Shown: positions 34,855 through 42,927 of the stretch, piece after piece
Position numbering within the stretch: the first letter of the stretch is position 1
Layout: the number at the start of each line of letters is the position of its first letter
Assembly (NCBI RefSeq): GCF_011044495.1
Contig: NZ_CP049143.1
Location: 4,526,001 to 4,590,000 of the forward strand
Origin: Roseimicrobium sp. ORNL1
GTDB taxonomy: Bacteria; Verrucomicrobiota; Verrucomicrobiia; Verrucomicrobiales; Verrucomicrobiaceae
Length of the DNA stretch: 64,000 nucleotides
Reading direction: 5' to 3'
Translations under genes and position numbers: made by a program
The notes under the pieces: generated by a model
What the model was told of the DNA's origin: nothing
What the model saw: only the letters and a program-made list of their open reading frames with translations
The model's database searches: none

Positions 34855-36309
34855 TTAGAGCTTCGGTGCGCGGTGCTTGTGCCACTCGGTGGACTGCTCA
34901 TAGGCATGAGCGGCACGCAGTAGCGTGACTTCGTCCAGCGGCTTGGCGGTGAGGTGCAGGCCCACGGGGAGTTCCACACCTTCATGCTGGATCATGCCGC
35001 ACGGTACGCTGATGGCGGGCAGGCCGGCGAGATTGGCAGGAATGGTGAAGAGATCCTCCAGATACAAGGAGAGCGGATCGTCACGAAATGCACCAAGCTT
35101 GAACGGCGGCACCGGAGTGGTGGGAGACACCACAAGATCCACCTTCTCAAACGCCTCCGTGAAGTCACGACGCACCAGGGTGCGCGCCTTCTGCGCCTTC
35201 ACGTAGTAGGCATCGTAGTAGCCCGAACTCAGCACATAGGTGCCCAGCAGGATGCGGCGCTTCACCTCAGGGCCGAAGCCTTCCGCACGGGTCTTCACGT
35301 AGTGGTCGAAGAGTTCCGTGGTGCCTTCGGCGCGATGCCCATACCGCACGCCATCGAAGCGGGCGAGGTTCGCTGAAGCTTCCGCCGGAGCCACGATGTA
35401 ATACGTCGCAATGCCGATATCCGTGTGTGGCAGCGAGATGTCCACGATGGTGGCGCCGAGCGACTCGAGCTGCTTCACCGCCTTGTCCACTGCTTCACGG
35501 ATGCCAGGATGAATCCCATCCACAAAATGCTCCTTCGCAATGCCAATACGCAGGCCCTTGAGATCCTGGCCCAGTGCGGAGGTGAAGTCAGGCACGTCCG
35601 CCTTCAGCGACGTGCTGTCGCGTACATCGTGACCACAGAGATGATTGAGCACGAGCGCGGCATCTTCCACCGTCTTCGTAATGGGACCGATCTGATCCAG
35701 CGACGATGCGAAGGCCACCAAGCCGTAGCGCGAAACGCGCCCATACGTGGGCTTGATGCCCACATTCCCGCAGAAGGCCGCCGGCTGGCGAATCGAGCCA
35801 CCCGTGTCCGAGCCCAGCGCGGCAAGCGCAATATTCGCCCCCACCGCTGCTGCCGAGCCACCGCTGGAGCCGCCTGGTACGCGGGACGTGTCCCATGGAT
35901 TGCGCGCAGGGAAGAAGGCCGAGTTCTCCGTGGAGGAGCCCATGGCGAATTCATCCATATTCGCACGGCCAAAAGGAATCGCGCCACCTTTGCGCAGCAG
36001 GTCGACGCTCGCAGCGTTGTAGGGAGCGGTGTAGTTCTCCGCGAGGAACTTCGACCCGCAGGTGCAGGGCTGGCCCTTCACATTGATGTTGTCCTTCACC
36101 GCGATGGGGATGCCACCGAGTGGCAGGGAGAGATCCGCCGTCTCCGCTTCCTTCAGCGCTGCTTCCACATCATAGGAGATGTAGGCACCCAGCGCTTCAT
36201 TCGCCTTCTCCATGCCCTGATGCAGATCCTCGATGATATCCGCAGGCGTGATGTCTCCGCTTTTAAGCTGCTGGCGAAGCTGGGCGATGGTGGATTCTGA
36301 GAGGGACAC
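34855..36309 (-). CDS. gatA: Glutamyl-tRNA(Gln)/aspartyl-tRNA(Asn) amidotransferase subunit A
   Basis: 484 residues, full family length. The amidase-signature triad is visible: Lys72 in GIPIAVKDNINVKG, the cis-Ser in PGGSSGGSAAAV (148-149) and nucleophile Ser172 in SDTGGSIRQPA. It hydrolyses glutamine to supply ammonia for transamidation of misacylated tRNA with GatB and GatC. gatC lies 59 bp upstream on the same strand; gatB is not in the window. GatCAB presence implies that Gln-tRNA and/or Asn-tRNA is made by the indirect route. Confidence 0.96.
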   Translation of the reverse strand: MSLSESTIAQLRQQLKSGDITPADIIEDLHQGMEKANEALGAYISYDVEAALKEAETADLSLPLGGIPIAVKDNINVKGQPCTCGSKFLAENYTAPYNAASVDLLRKGGAIPFGRANMDEFAMGSSTENSAFFPARNPWDTSRVPGGSSGGSAAAVGANIALAALGSDTGGSIRQPAAFCGNVGIKPTYGRVSRYGLVAFASSLDQIGPITKTVEDAALVLNHLCGHDVRDSTSLKADVPDFTSALGQDLKGLRIGIAKEHFVDGIHPGIREAVDKAVKQLESLGATIVDISLPHTDIGIATYYIVAPAEASANLARFDGVRYGHRAEGTTELFDHYVKTRAEGFGPEVKRRILLGTYVLSSGYYDAYYVKAQKARTLVRRDFTEAFEKVDLVVSPTTPVPPFKLGAFRDDPLSLYLEDLFTIPANLAGLPAISVPCGMIQHEGVELPVGLHLTAKPLDEVTLLRAAHAYEQSTEWHKHRAPKL

Positions 36310-36368
36310 TAAGGTGAAGGGATAAGTGAAAAGGAAAAAGAGAAAAGGGAGGCTGCGAGTGGGACAGG

Positions 36369-36662
36369 CTACTCTTCCACCACGCGGGTAATGAGGAACT
36401 GGCCCTGGGCTTTGCGTGGGGCGTTGGAAAGGGCAGCTTCGGCGCCGAAGCCGTCACGCGGGATGTCTTCGCGCCACACGTCAAACACAGGCATGGCGTG
36501 GGCGGTAGGTTCCACGGAGGCGAGATCCGCATGCGCCTCCAGCACCTTCATGTAATCCAGAATGCCCGCGATTTGGGACTGGTATCGCGCCGTCTCCTCC
36601 TCGGTGAGTTGAAGGCGGGCGAGCTTGGCGGTGTGCTGGATGTTGATTTCTGTCGGCGACAT
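36369..36662 (-). CDS. gatC: Amidotransferase subunit C
   Basis: 97 residues. The sequence MSPTEINIQHTAKLARLQLT and the EPTAHAMPVFDVWREDIP region match GatC, the small helical subunit that holds GatA and GatB together. It precedes gatA on the minus strand, the usual order in many bacteria. The gap to gatA is A-rich and has no clear terminator, so the two are probably cotranscribed. Confidence 0.93.
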   Translation of the reverse strand: MSPTEINIQHTAKLARLQLTEEETARYQSQIAGILDYMKVLEAHADLASVEPTAHAMPVFDVWREDIPRDGFGAEAALSNAPRKAQGQFLITRVVEE

Positions 36663-36747
36663 GACGGGGGCAAAGGAGACGCTGCGGGAGCAAAGTCAAA
36701 CGAACAGGAAAACGGGGTGACAGAGCGCAGGTGGAGATACAAAATGA

Positions 36748-36784
36748 AAAGACACGGAAACTCTGTTCAGTCCTCCGTGTCTTT
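36748..36784. repeat. Intergenic hairpin repeat (disease-free spacer of the CACGGAG family)
   Basis: AAAGACACGGA (36748-36758) pairs with TCCGTGTCTTT (36774-36784), an 11-bp perfect stem with a 15-base loop. The adjacent CTCTGTGTCTCCGTG extends the same repeat sequence. The stretch lies between the M42 peptidase gene end and gatC start, and could end transcription from gatC-side promoters or be a dispersed REP-like sequence. Confidence 0.65.
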
Positions 36785-36835
36785 GTGACTCTGTGTCTCC
36801 GTGTTGAATCCCAGCGCGTCGGGAGGACGACGGAC

Positions 36836-37846
36836 CTAGGCCGTCATTTCCTCGTACTTCGCGTTGCCGATTTCGAGGTACTTCTTGTACTCCTTCATGC
36901 GGAGATTCACGCGCTCTTCGAGGGTGCGCTCGCCGAGGCCGTCATGCTTGGTGGCGACGAGGGCGACAATGAGATTGATCATCTGCTTTACGTCCTCAAT
37001 GTGCACGTGCTCGGAGACGATGTTCTGGTCGTCGTCCAGGTTGTGGTAGTTGCCAAGAGGCACGCTCAAGCCCACGCTGCGAATGCCGCAGGCCTGCAGG
37101 GCGGTGGCTTCACAGGCACCGGCGTCGAGCAGGCAGCGCTGCACACGAATCCCCTGCTCCGCTGCGGTACGCATGAGTACATTGATGAGTTCGTGATCGA
37201 AGACGGAAAGGCGGTCGCCCACACGGACAATCGGGCCATCACCCATCTCCGCGCCGTTCACCGGGCGGCTGGTCTCCAGAGAGAGGAAGACGGCATCTTT
37301 GCCAAAGGGCCAGTGCTTGCCGAGGTGCCAGGCACCGAGGAAGCCCACTTCCTCCGCACGGGTAAAGGCAGCATGCACCGTGGCATCAAGGCCGAGGCGA
37401 GACAGCTCTTTGAACACCGCTACGATAATCGCGCAGCCCACCACGTCATCACAGGCAGCGGCGTGGACCTTGCCATCTTCAAAGACGACAGGAAAACCCC
37501 ATGGCGCCATATCGCCGCTTTCCTTGCGCAGGGCAATGTTCTCCTTCTTCTCCACGAGATTCTTCGGCACGCCGCCCAGGAACTCCCATTCATCCGTCTT
37601 GCCTGGCACCTTCACCCACGCGGGGTGGTCCATGTGCGCGCCCAGTGCCCACACCGGTGTGGACTTGTGTTTGCCCTTGCGGTAGGTGGCCAGCAGGTTG
37701 CCGAACGCATCCGTGGAGAGCTCGACGTTGGGCACGTCCAGCAGGTACTGTTCAATCTGCGCCCGCACATGATACTCATGGAACGGCGCCGTGGGTTGAT
37801 TGAGGAGCTTCTTGAGGATAGAGGTCAGCGTGTCTGCCATGGGCAC
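36836..37846 (-). CDS. M42/M20-type metallo-aminopeptidase
   Basis: 336 residues, cytoplasmic. Metal-binding pattern of the M42/M28 clan: LGAHMDHPAWV (first His/Asp), ACDDVVGCAI (bridging Asp), TRAEEVGFLGA (Glu-Glu catalytic pair), SLETSRP and the late His in LGNYHNLDD. Expected to be a cocatalytic zinc or cobalt aminopeptidase. The start is ATG 37846, or ATG two codons later. The gene is divergent from the acyltransferase at 37882 with only 35 bp between, so their promoters overlap. Confidence 0.85.
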   Translation of the reverse strand: MPMADTLTSILKKLLNQPTAPFHEYHVRAQIEQYLLDVPNVELSTDAFGNLLATYRKGKHKSTPVWALGAHMDHPAWVKVPGKTDEWEFLGGVPKNLVEKKENIALRKESGDMAPWGFPVVFEDGKVHAAACDDVVGCAIIVAVFKELSRLGLDATVHAAFTRAEEVGFLGAWHLGKHWPFGKDAVFLSLETSRPVNGAEMGDGPIVRVGDRLSVFDHELINVLMRTAAEQGIRVQRCLLDAGACEATALQACGIRSVGLSVPLGNYHNLDDDQNIVSEHVHIEDVKQMINLIVALVATKHDGLGERTLEERVNLRMKEYKKYLEIGNAKYEEMTA

Positions 37847-37881
37847 ACTGTAACTCGTTTTCGCACACTACCAAACGCCAC

Positions 37882-38844
37882 GTGAAGAAGATTCGTCATG
37901 TACTGGAGACCCGGCTCGTCCATCTCGCCACCTGGCTGCTGCCCCGACTCTCCCGCCGGTCGATTCTTCTCCTGAGCAATACCGTCGGCGCCATCGCCTA
38001 TTTTTTTGATGCCCGGGGGCGGGAAACCGCCCACGAAAACCTCCGCGTGGCCTTCGCCCGGGAGGGCATCACCCCCGGGCAAATCTCCCGCATCACCCTC
38101 GGCTCCTACCAGACCTTCGCCCGCACGTTCTTCGACCTCTTCTGGTCGCTGCGCCTGACCAGGGAGAACTACACGGAGTATCTGAAAGTCACCTTTGCCG
38201 ACCCCAGTTCGGAGGCCGTCGCCCGGGAAAAGGGCGCCATCTGGGTGACGCCGCACTTTGGAAACTTCGAACTCGTGAGCCTGGCCATGGGGTTCCGGGG
38301 TTTCGCCTGGACGGTGGTGGCGCAGGATTTCAAGAATCCCGCCCTCACCACCATCTTCAAGCGGCTGCGGGAGGGCAGCGGGCACACCATCATCCCGCAG
38401 GAGGGTGCCATGCTCCGTCTGGTGAAGGAACTGAAGCGCAAAGGCCACGCCGCCCTGCTCACAGACCTGACCATCCGGCCCAACAAGACCGCCGCCGCGA
38501 TTGATTGTTTTGGCTTGAAAACATGCGTTACCACGCTGCACGCCAGTCTCTCACGCCGGTTGGAGCTGCCTATTATCGCTGGTGTTTGTATTCCCATGCC
38601 GGACGGCACTTACCAAGTGGAAGCCGAGCCCCACTTTGAACCGGAAAAGTTCACCAGCAATGCCGCCCTGACCCAGGCCGTGTGGGACAAATTTGAGCAG
38701 CAAATCCGCAGGCACCCCGAAGCCTGGATGTGGATGTACAAGCACTGGCGCTACCTCCCGGGCCTGGACCAGGACCCGAAGTACCCCGCCTACGCGAACC
38801 CCAGCAAGCCCTTCCGTGAGCTGCTGGCGGAGAGTCACAGGTGA
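37882..38844 (+). CDS. Lipid A biosynthesis acyltransferase-like protein (LpxL/HtrB family)
   Basis: 320 residues starting at GTG 37882. An N-terminal hydrophobic region (about 25-42) anchors it at the inner membrane. The acyltransferase motif His-x4-Glu is in THPHFGNFEL-like TPHFGNFEL (about residue 124), followed by LLTDLTIRPNKTAAAIDCFG and EAWMWMYKHWRYLPG at the end, typical of LpxL/LpxM. It should add a secondary acyl chain to lipid A. A separate acpP lies about 400 bp downstream on the opposite strand. Confidence 0.88.
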   Translation: MKKIRHVLETRLVHLATWLLPRLSRRSILLLSNTVGAIAYFFDARGRETAHENLRVAFAREGITPGQISRITLGSYQTFARTFFDLFWSLRLTRENYTEYLKVTFADPSSEAVAREKGAIWVTPHFGNFELVSLAMGFRGFAWTVVAQDFKNPALTTIFKRLREGSGHTIIPQEGAMLRLVKELKRKGHAALLTDLTIRPNKTAAAIDCFGLKTCVTTLHASLSRRLELPIIAGVCIPMPDGTYQVEAEPHFEPEKFTSNAALTQAVWDKFEQQIRRHPEAWMWMYKHWRYLPGLDQDPKYPAYANPSKPFRELLAESHR

Positions 38845-38859
38845 TGCGGCGCAGAAGGT

Positions 38860-39104
38860 AATGGCCGCAAAAGAACGCAGAGAACGCAAAAGGGAGGCGG
38901 CCTAAGTGGGGTAGCGCACTTTGAAGGCCATTTCGGATTAACCGCAGGGCACTTCCTTCCGAATCCCACTTGTGCCTTTTACGTCTCTTTGCGGCTATCC
39001 TTCGCCGGTCTCCAAACACCCGCGAACCAAAAAGCCACACCGCCCCTCCAACCGCACCCAGCACCCGTTCCTTTTGCGTTCTCTGCGTTCTTTTGCGGCC
39101 ATTC
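38860..39104. repeat. Inverted pair of GGCCGCAAAAGAACGCAGAG-type repeats
   Basis: Copy a (38860-38895) reads AATGGCCGCAAAAGAACGCA and onward; copy b (39071-39104) is its inverted complement, ending in CTTTTGCGGCCATT. A shorter degenerate inverted match (CTTTTACGTCTCTTTGCGGC) lies near 38972. A third copy of the same sequence is at 63827-63862. The 365-bp gap between the acyltransferase and acpP consists mostly of this composite and holds no credible gene. Confidence 0.8.
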
Positions 39105-39146
39105 CTTCCTGGCTTGCATGCCCCTGATCTCTCTTCCCGAGCACGC

Positions 39147-39172
39147 AAAAAGGCACGGTTACCCGTGCCTTT
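39147..39172 (-). terminator. Rho-independent terminator of acpP
   Basis: Read on the minus strand, AAAGGCACGG and CCGTGCCTTT form a 10-bp stem around a GTAA tetraloop, followed directly by a T-run. It lies 38 bp past the acpP stop codon, in correct orientation. Confidence 0.88.
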
Positions 39173-39209
39173 CGCGTACAAATAAATCTGAACTGAGGAG
39201 CGAGTCGCC

Positions 39210-39452
39210 TTATTCGGCGTTCTCTTCCACATAGCGGATGACGTCCGCCACGGAGAGAAGCTTCTCAGCTTCTTCATCCGGCACGTCGATGCCGAACTCT
39301 TCTTCGAAGGCCATCACCAGCTCCACCGTATCCAGTGAATCGGCGCCGAGATCTTCGATGAACTTCGCCTCGGGAGTCACCTGCTCGGGATTCACGCCGA
39401 GCTGCTCGACGATGATGTCCCGTACTTTGTCTGAAATATTGCTGTCTGCCAT
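39210..39452 (-). CDS. acpP: Acyl carrier protein
   Basis: 80 residues, acidic. The phosphopantetheine attachment Ser is in [19 protein letters not shown] (Ser39). It carries acyl chains in fatty acid synthesis and supplies acyl donors to enzymes such as LpxL. No fab genes are next to it; the gene has its own terminator and a 125-bp upstream region that separates it from the neighbouring membrane protein. Confidence 0.96.
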   Translation of the reverse strand: MADSNISDKVRDIIVEQLGVNPEQVTPEAKFIEDLGADSLDTVELVMAFEEEFGIDVPDEEAEKLLSVADVIRYVEENAE

Positions 39453-39577
39453 GGTCGGTGGATAAGGTTGCTTGAGTGGCGGGGAGCTTTAGGGTCAGCG
39501 CCCGTTTTCGCAACAGGAAAAATGCGATTTTTTGGAACTCATTTTTGTCCAGTAAAACCCCAATCCTGAAGCGGGAA

Positions 39578-40345
39578 TCACGCGGCGCCGTGCGGCGGAG
39601 TCGGTTGTTCCGCGGACACCTCGGAAGCTTCCTCTTCTGGCGCGGCGACTTTCTCAATGAGTTCCCCCTTGAACTGCTCCATCAAACGGTCGAGCACCCG
39701 GCCCGCTCCATCGTATTTCAGGTCGTCGATGACCACTCGGTGCTCTGCCCCCTCCCCACCCTCCCGGTAGTACACGTAGGCCAGGGCCTTGATGTCCCAC
39801 TTCCGCTTGTCGAGTTTGTACACATCCTTGTACTGCACCACCTTGCCATTGGGCATGACCATGTGGTCGGCGTGGCCCACGAAGCGCTTGTTGTGGTTCA
39901 GCAGGACAATGATGCCCACCACCGCAGCGGCCACGATCATGGCACCGCCCCAGTAAAACTGCTCGCGAATCTCCTCCGGCGTGTAGTGCTTTGGATTCTC
40001 CGGCCAGCCCCGCGGTGCGGCATAGTCGCTCCAGCGCGGCTGCTCCAGGTCTGGCTTGATGATCCAGCCCTTCAGGCGGGCGTCCTTGACCCAAGCCTTG
40101 GCAGCATCCGGCCCTTTGGCCAGGGCGTCATCATAGTCCTTCAAGACTTCGTGCTCGAATCGCGCCTTGGCTTCAGCAGCCTCGTTGGCCTTCGGGTAAC
40201 CAACGCGGCCGTCGTAGATGAAGTACAGTCCCATGCCCACCATCAGCAATGCCAGCAGCCCCATGCGCCGGTAAAACCAAGGCGACACCGGACAAACAAT
40301 GACGTCAGGTTTTGCGGAAGTCGACGAGTCGCTCATCCGGACCAT
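39578..40345 (-). CDS. Two-TM membrane hypothetical protein
   Basis: 255 residues (ATG 40336, three codons in, is an equal start). TM helices at about 28-45 and 130-150; the first is followed by a charged coiled-coil-like stretch (NEAAEAKARFEHEVLKDYDD). The C-terminal part after TM2 is soluble (MVMPNGKVVQYKDVYKLDKRKW) and ends in an acidic Pro-rich tail. No family recognised; similar membrane proteins are common in Verrucomicrobia. Confidence 0.6.
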   Translation of the reverse strand: MVRMSDSSTSAKPDVIVCPVSPWFYRRMGLLALLMVGMGLYFIYDGRVGYPKANEAAEAKARFEHEVLKDYDDALAKGPDAAKAWVKDARLKGWIIKPDLEQPRWSDYAAPRGWPENPKHYTPEEIREQFYWGGAMIVAAAVVGIIVLLNHNKRFVGHADHMVMPNGKVVQYKDVYKLDKRKWDIKALAYVYYREGGEGAEHRVVIDDLKYDGAGRVLDRLMEQFKGELIEKVAAPEEEASEVSAEQPTPPHGAA

Positions 40346-40464
40346 TCAAATCGTAATCGCCTCATCGCGCAAGGACAGGCGCGTCATGAGGCGGAAATTC
40401 CACCTTGATCACGGCATTGGACGGGATCGCGGAGCAGACATTGCCCCACCACTGGTGCAACTAC

Positions 40465-40479
40465 GGACAAATTTTGTCC
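40465..40479. promoter_or_regulatory. Palindrome GGACAAA-T-TTTGTCC, possible operator
   Basis: A perfect 7-bp inverted repeat around a single central base in the 332-bp divergent gap between the two-TM protein (minus) and the YdjY-type protein (plus). Position and symmetry suit a dimeric repressor site, but no regulator is known. The rest of the gap holds no convincing gene; a TATACT close to the ATG at 40678 may be a -10 element. Confidence 0.4.
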
Positions 40480-40677
40480 ATACAGACCGAAGCGCGACCA
40501 AGGCACACTATTATAACACGCTCATCCAGTGATGTTTAAGATACAACACCATGCCTCTCTTCCACCATCCCTTGCATACCATCTGTACCCAAAACGTGAA
40601 CGAATCCACCTTGCCGGTCCTCAAACTTGGATCGTTCACTCCTTTCCGCTTCATCGGGAATTCGTTATACTCGTAGG

Positions 40678-41496
40678 ATGGCTACCATCCGCACCATTGT
40701 TCACGTTGTGTCCGCAGCCTGCCTCGCGCAGGCTGTTGTCCTGCCTGTTTACGGGCAGGAAGAGCCACCGAAGCAGCCCACCGTGACCACCACCCCTCAA
40801 GGGGCAAAGGTCGCCGCTGACCTCACTGAGGCCGCGAAAAAGCGCATCAAGAAGGTGGGTGAAAACGAGTACGAACTCGGCCCCATCAAGATCAACAGTG
40901 AGAAACGCGAAGTGCGCGTGCCAGCCCAGGTGAACATGACCGAAGGCATCCTGGAATACGCGCTGGTACACGAGCACGGGAAGACTCACGAAAGCCTGCT
41001 GCGCACCACAGCGAGCCCCACGGAACTGAATGTCGCCCTGCTGCTCTCCCACTTCGAGCCGCACCTCAAGGACGCCGCCAAGTTCCTCGCGGAGCCCAGC
41101 GAGCAGGTGAAAGCCCGCATGGCCCAGCCCATGGAGCACGAGGGGGCAAACCACATGCGCCTGACCCTTGAGTGGAAGGACGCCTCTGGAAAGCTCCAGA
41201 CCGCACCCATCAGCGCGTGGATTCGCGACAAGCAAACCGGCAAGCCCGCCACGCCATCCGAATGGATCTACACCGGCTCCTTCATCAGCCAGACGGGATT
41301 CGCCGCCGAGCATGACGGCTCGCACATCGCGATCTACTTCGACCTGATCTCACTCGTGAATTTCCCGGACAAGAACAACGCCAGCGACGAGAACTGGCTG
41401 GTGGAATCCTCCGCCATACCGCCGGTGGATACCCCGGTGACCCTGGTTTTTTCCCACGTGTCACCAGCGGACGCCTCCTCGACGAAGACACAATAG
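40678..41496 (+). CDS. Exported YdjY-domain protein
   Basis: 272 residues from ATG 40678 (signal peptide MATIRTIVHVVSAACLAQAV, cleavage near VYGQ). The domain resembles YdjY: the core PIKINSEKREVRVPAQVNMT and EYALVHEHGKTHESLL segments are diagnostic, followed by a beta-sandwich-like region. Its function is unknown; YdjY domains occur in exported proteins of Planctomycetes and Verrucomicrobia. The following prenyltransferase-like gene starts 30 bp later, so they probably form an operon. Confidence 0.75.
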   Translation: MATIRTIVHVVSAACLAQAVVLPVYGQEEPPKQPTVTTTPQGAKVAADLTEAAKKRIKKVGENEYELGPIKINSEKREVRVPAQVNMTEGILEYALVHEHGKTHESLLRTTASPTELNVALLLSHFEPHLKDAAKFLAEPSEQVKARMAQPMEHEGANHMRLTLEWKDASGKLQTAPISAWIRDKQTGKPATPSEWIYTGSFISQTGFAAEHDGSHIAIYFDLISLVNFPDKNNASDENWLVESSAIPPVDTPVTLVFSHVSPADASSTKTQ

Positions 41497-41526
41497 CCCC
41501 TCCATTTCTTCATTCTCTCATCCAAC

Positions 41527-42702
41527 ATGAAACGCCGCCACCTCCTCACCTCCGCGCTGACCGCCTCCCTGGCGCTCTGCACCAGTCTCCCTGCGCAGGA
41601 CAAAAATGCGTCCCTGCGCCAGGAACTCGACATCGCGATCAGCAAGGGCCTGAACTTCCTGAAGCAGCAGCAGAACAAGGAGGACGGCTCCTGGAGCACT
41701 CCGGAAGAGCCTGCCATCACCGGCTTGGTGCTCACCGCCTTCATGGGAGATCCCTCACGCAGGCCCACGGATGCCATCCTCCCCGAAGTGGAGAAAGGCT
41801 ACCAGTTCCTGCTCAGCAAGGTGAAGCCGGATGGCGGCATCTACAGCCAGGGCCGCGCGAACTACAACACCTCCATCGCACTGACCGCCCTCACTGTAAA
41901 TCCGAAGCCCGAGTATGAGAAGACCATCCTGGACGCACGCAAGTTCGTCGTGGGTCAGCAGAATGACTTCGGTGAAAAGGGAGTGACGGACAACGAATTC
42001 GACGGCGGCATCGGCTACGGCAAACCCAGCGCGGACAAGCCCCCGCGCGCGGACCTTTCCAACACGCACTTCGCGGTCGAGGCGCTGTACTATTCGAAGA
42101 AGCTCTTCGAAGACAAGGCGACCCCTGAAGACAAGAAGAACGAGCTGAACTGGGGCGCCGCCATCAAGTTCATCGAGCGCTGCCAGAACCTGCCCGCGAG
42201 CAACGACCAGAAATGGGCTAGCGATGATGCGAAGAACAAGGGCGGGTTTGTCTACGAGCCCGGCGTCAGCAAATCACCGGAGGAAATCAAACTCCCCGAT
42301 GGTCGCGTTGCGATGCGCTCATACGGCAGCATCAGCTACGCTGGCATGCTCAGCTTCATCTACGCCGGCCTCACCACGGATGATCCCCGCGTGAAGGCCG
42401 CGCTGCAGTGGCTCGGTGAAAACTACACGCTCGAAGAGAACCCCGGCATGGGCCAGGAAGGTCTCTACTACTACTACCACACCATGGCCAAGGCACTCAC
42501 CGTAGCCGGACTAGATGAGCTGAAGACCAAGGACGGCAAGTCCGTCGACTGGCGTGTGGAGCTCGGCCGTCATCTGCTGAATAACCAGAAGCCCGATGGC
42601 TCCTGGCTGAACCCCACCGGCCGCTGGATGGAGAATGACCCCGTGCTGGTGACCGCGTACACGCTGCTGGCACTCCAGCACGTGCATCGTGCGCTGAAAT
42701 AA
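41527..42702 (+). CDS. Exported prenyltransferase/squalene-oxidase-repeat protein
   Basis: 391 residues with signal peptide MKRRHLLTSALTASLALCTS. QW-like repeats typical of squalene-cyclase-type alpha-alpha barrels are visible: QQNKEDGSWSTPEEPAITGL, SAAALQWLGENY-like runs, and NQKPDGSWLNPTGRW near the end. No DxDD-type catalytic motif is seen, so it is unlikely to be a cyclase and may instead bind a lipid or protein partner. A strong terminator follows. Confidence 0.75.
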   Translation: MKRRHLLTSALTASLALCTSLPAQDKNASLRQELDIAISKGLNFLKQQQNKEDGSWSTPEEPAITGLVLTAFMGDPSRRPTDAILPEVEKGYQFLLSKVKPDGGIYSQGRANYNTSIALTALTVNPKPEYEKTILDARKFVVGQQNDFGEKGVTDNEFDGGIGYGKPSADKPPRADLSNTHFAVEALYYSKKLFEDKATPEDKKNELNWGAAIKFIERCQNLPASNDQKWASDDAKNKGGFVYEPGVSKSPEEIKLPDGRVAMRSYGSISYAGMLSFIYAGLTTDDPRVKAALQWLGENYTLEENPGMGQEGLYYYYHTMAKALTVAGLDELKTKDGKSVDWRVELGRHLLNNQKPDGSWLNPTGRWMENDPVLVTAYTLLALQHVHRALK

Positions 42703-42748
42703 GGGAGCGCGAGCGCGTTTGCGGTCGTTGAGCGATTGTTTGCAATGG

Positions 42749-42787
42749 TTGAGCAGTGGTCGAGAGGCCACTGCTCAATTTGTTTTT
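42749..42787 (+). terminator. Rho-independent terminator
   Basis: TTGAGCAGTGG (42749-42759) pairs with CCACTGCTCAA (42768-42778), an 11-bp perfect stem with an 8-base loop, then TTTGTTTTT. It ends the YdjY/prenyltransferase-like unit. Confidence 0.9.
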
Positions 42788-42927
42788 GGAGTGGTCTCCG
42801 GAAGGAAGCTGGGTGTGGCAGGCACATGACAACACCCATCCCCTGCCCGCGTGGCTGCCCTCCTGACGCCAGCCCACTCACATCATTGACAAGCCCCACC
42901 AGACTGGCATGTGATGCCCCCGCTTGA

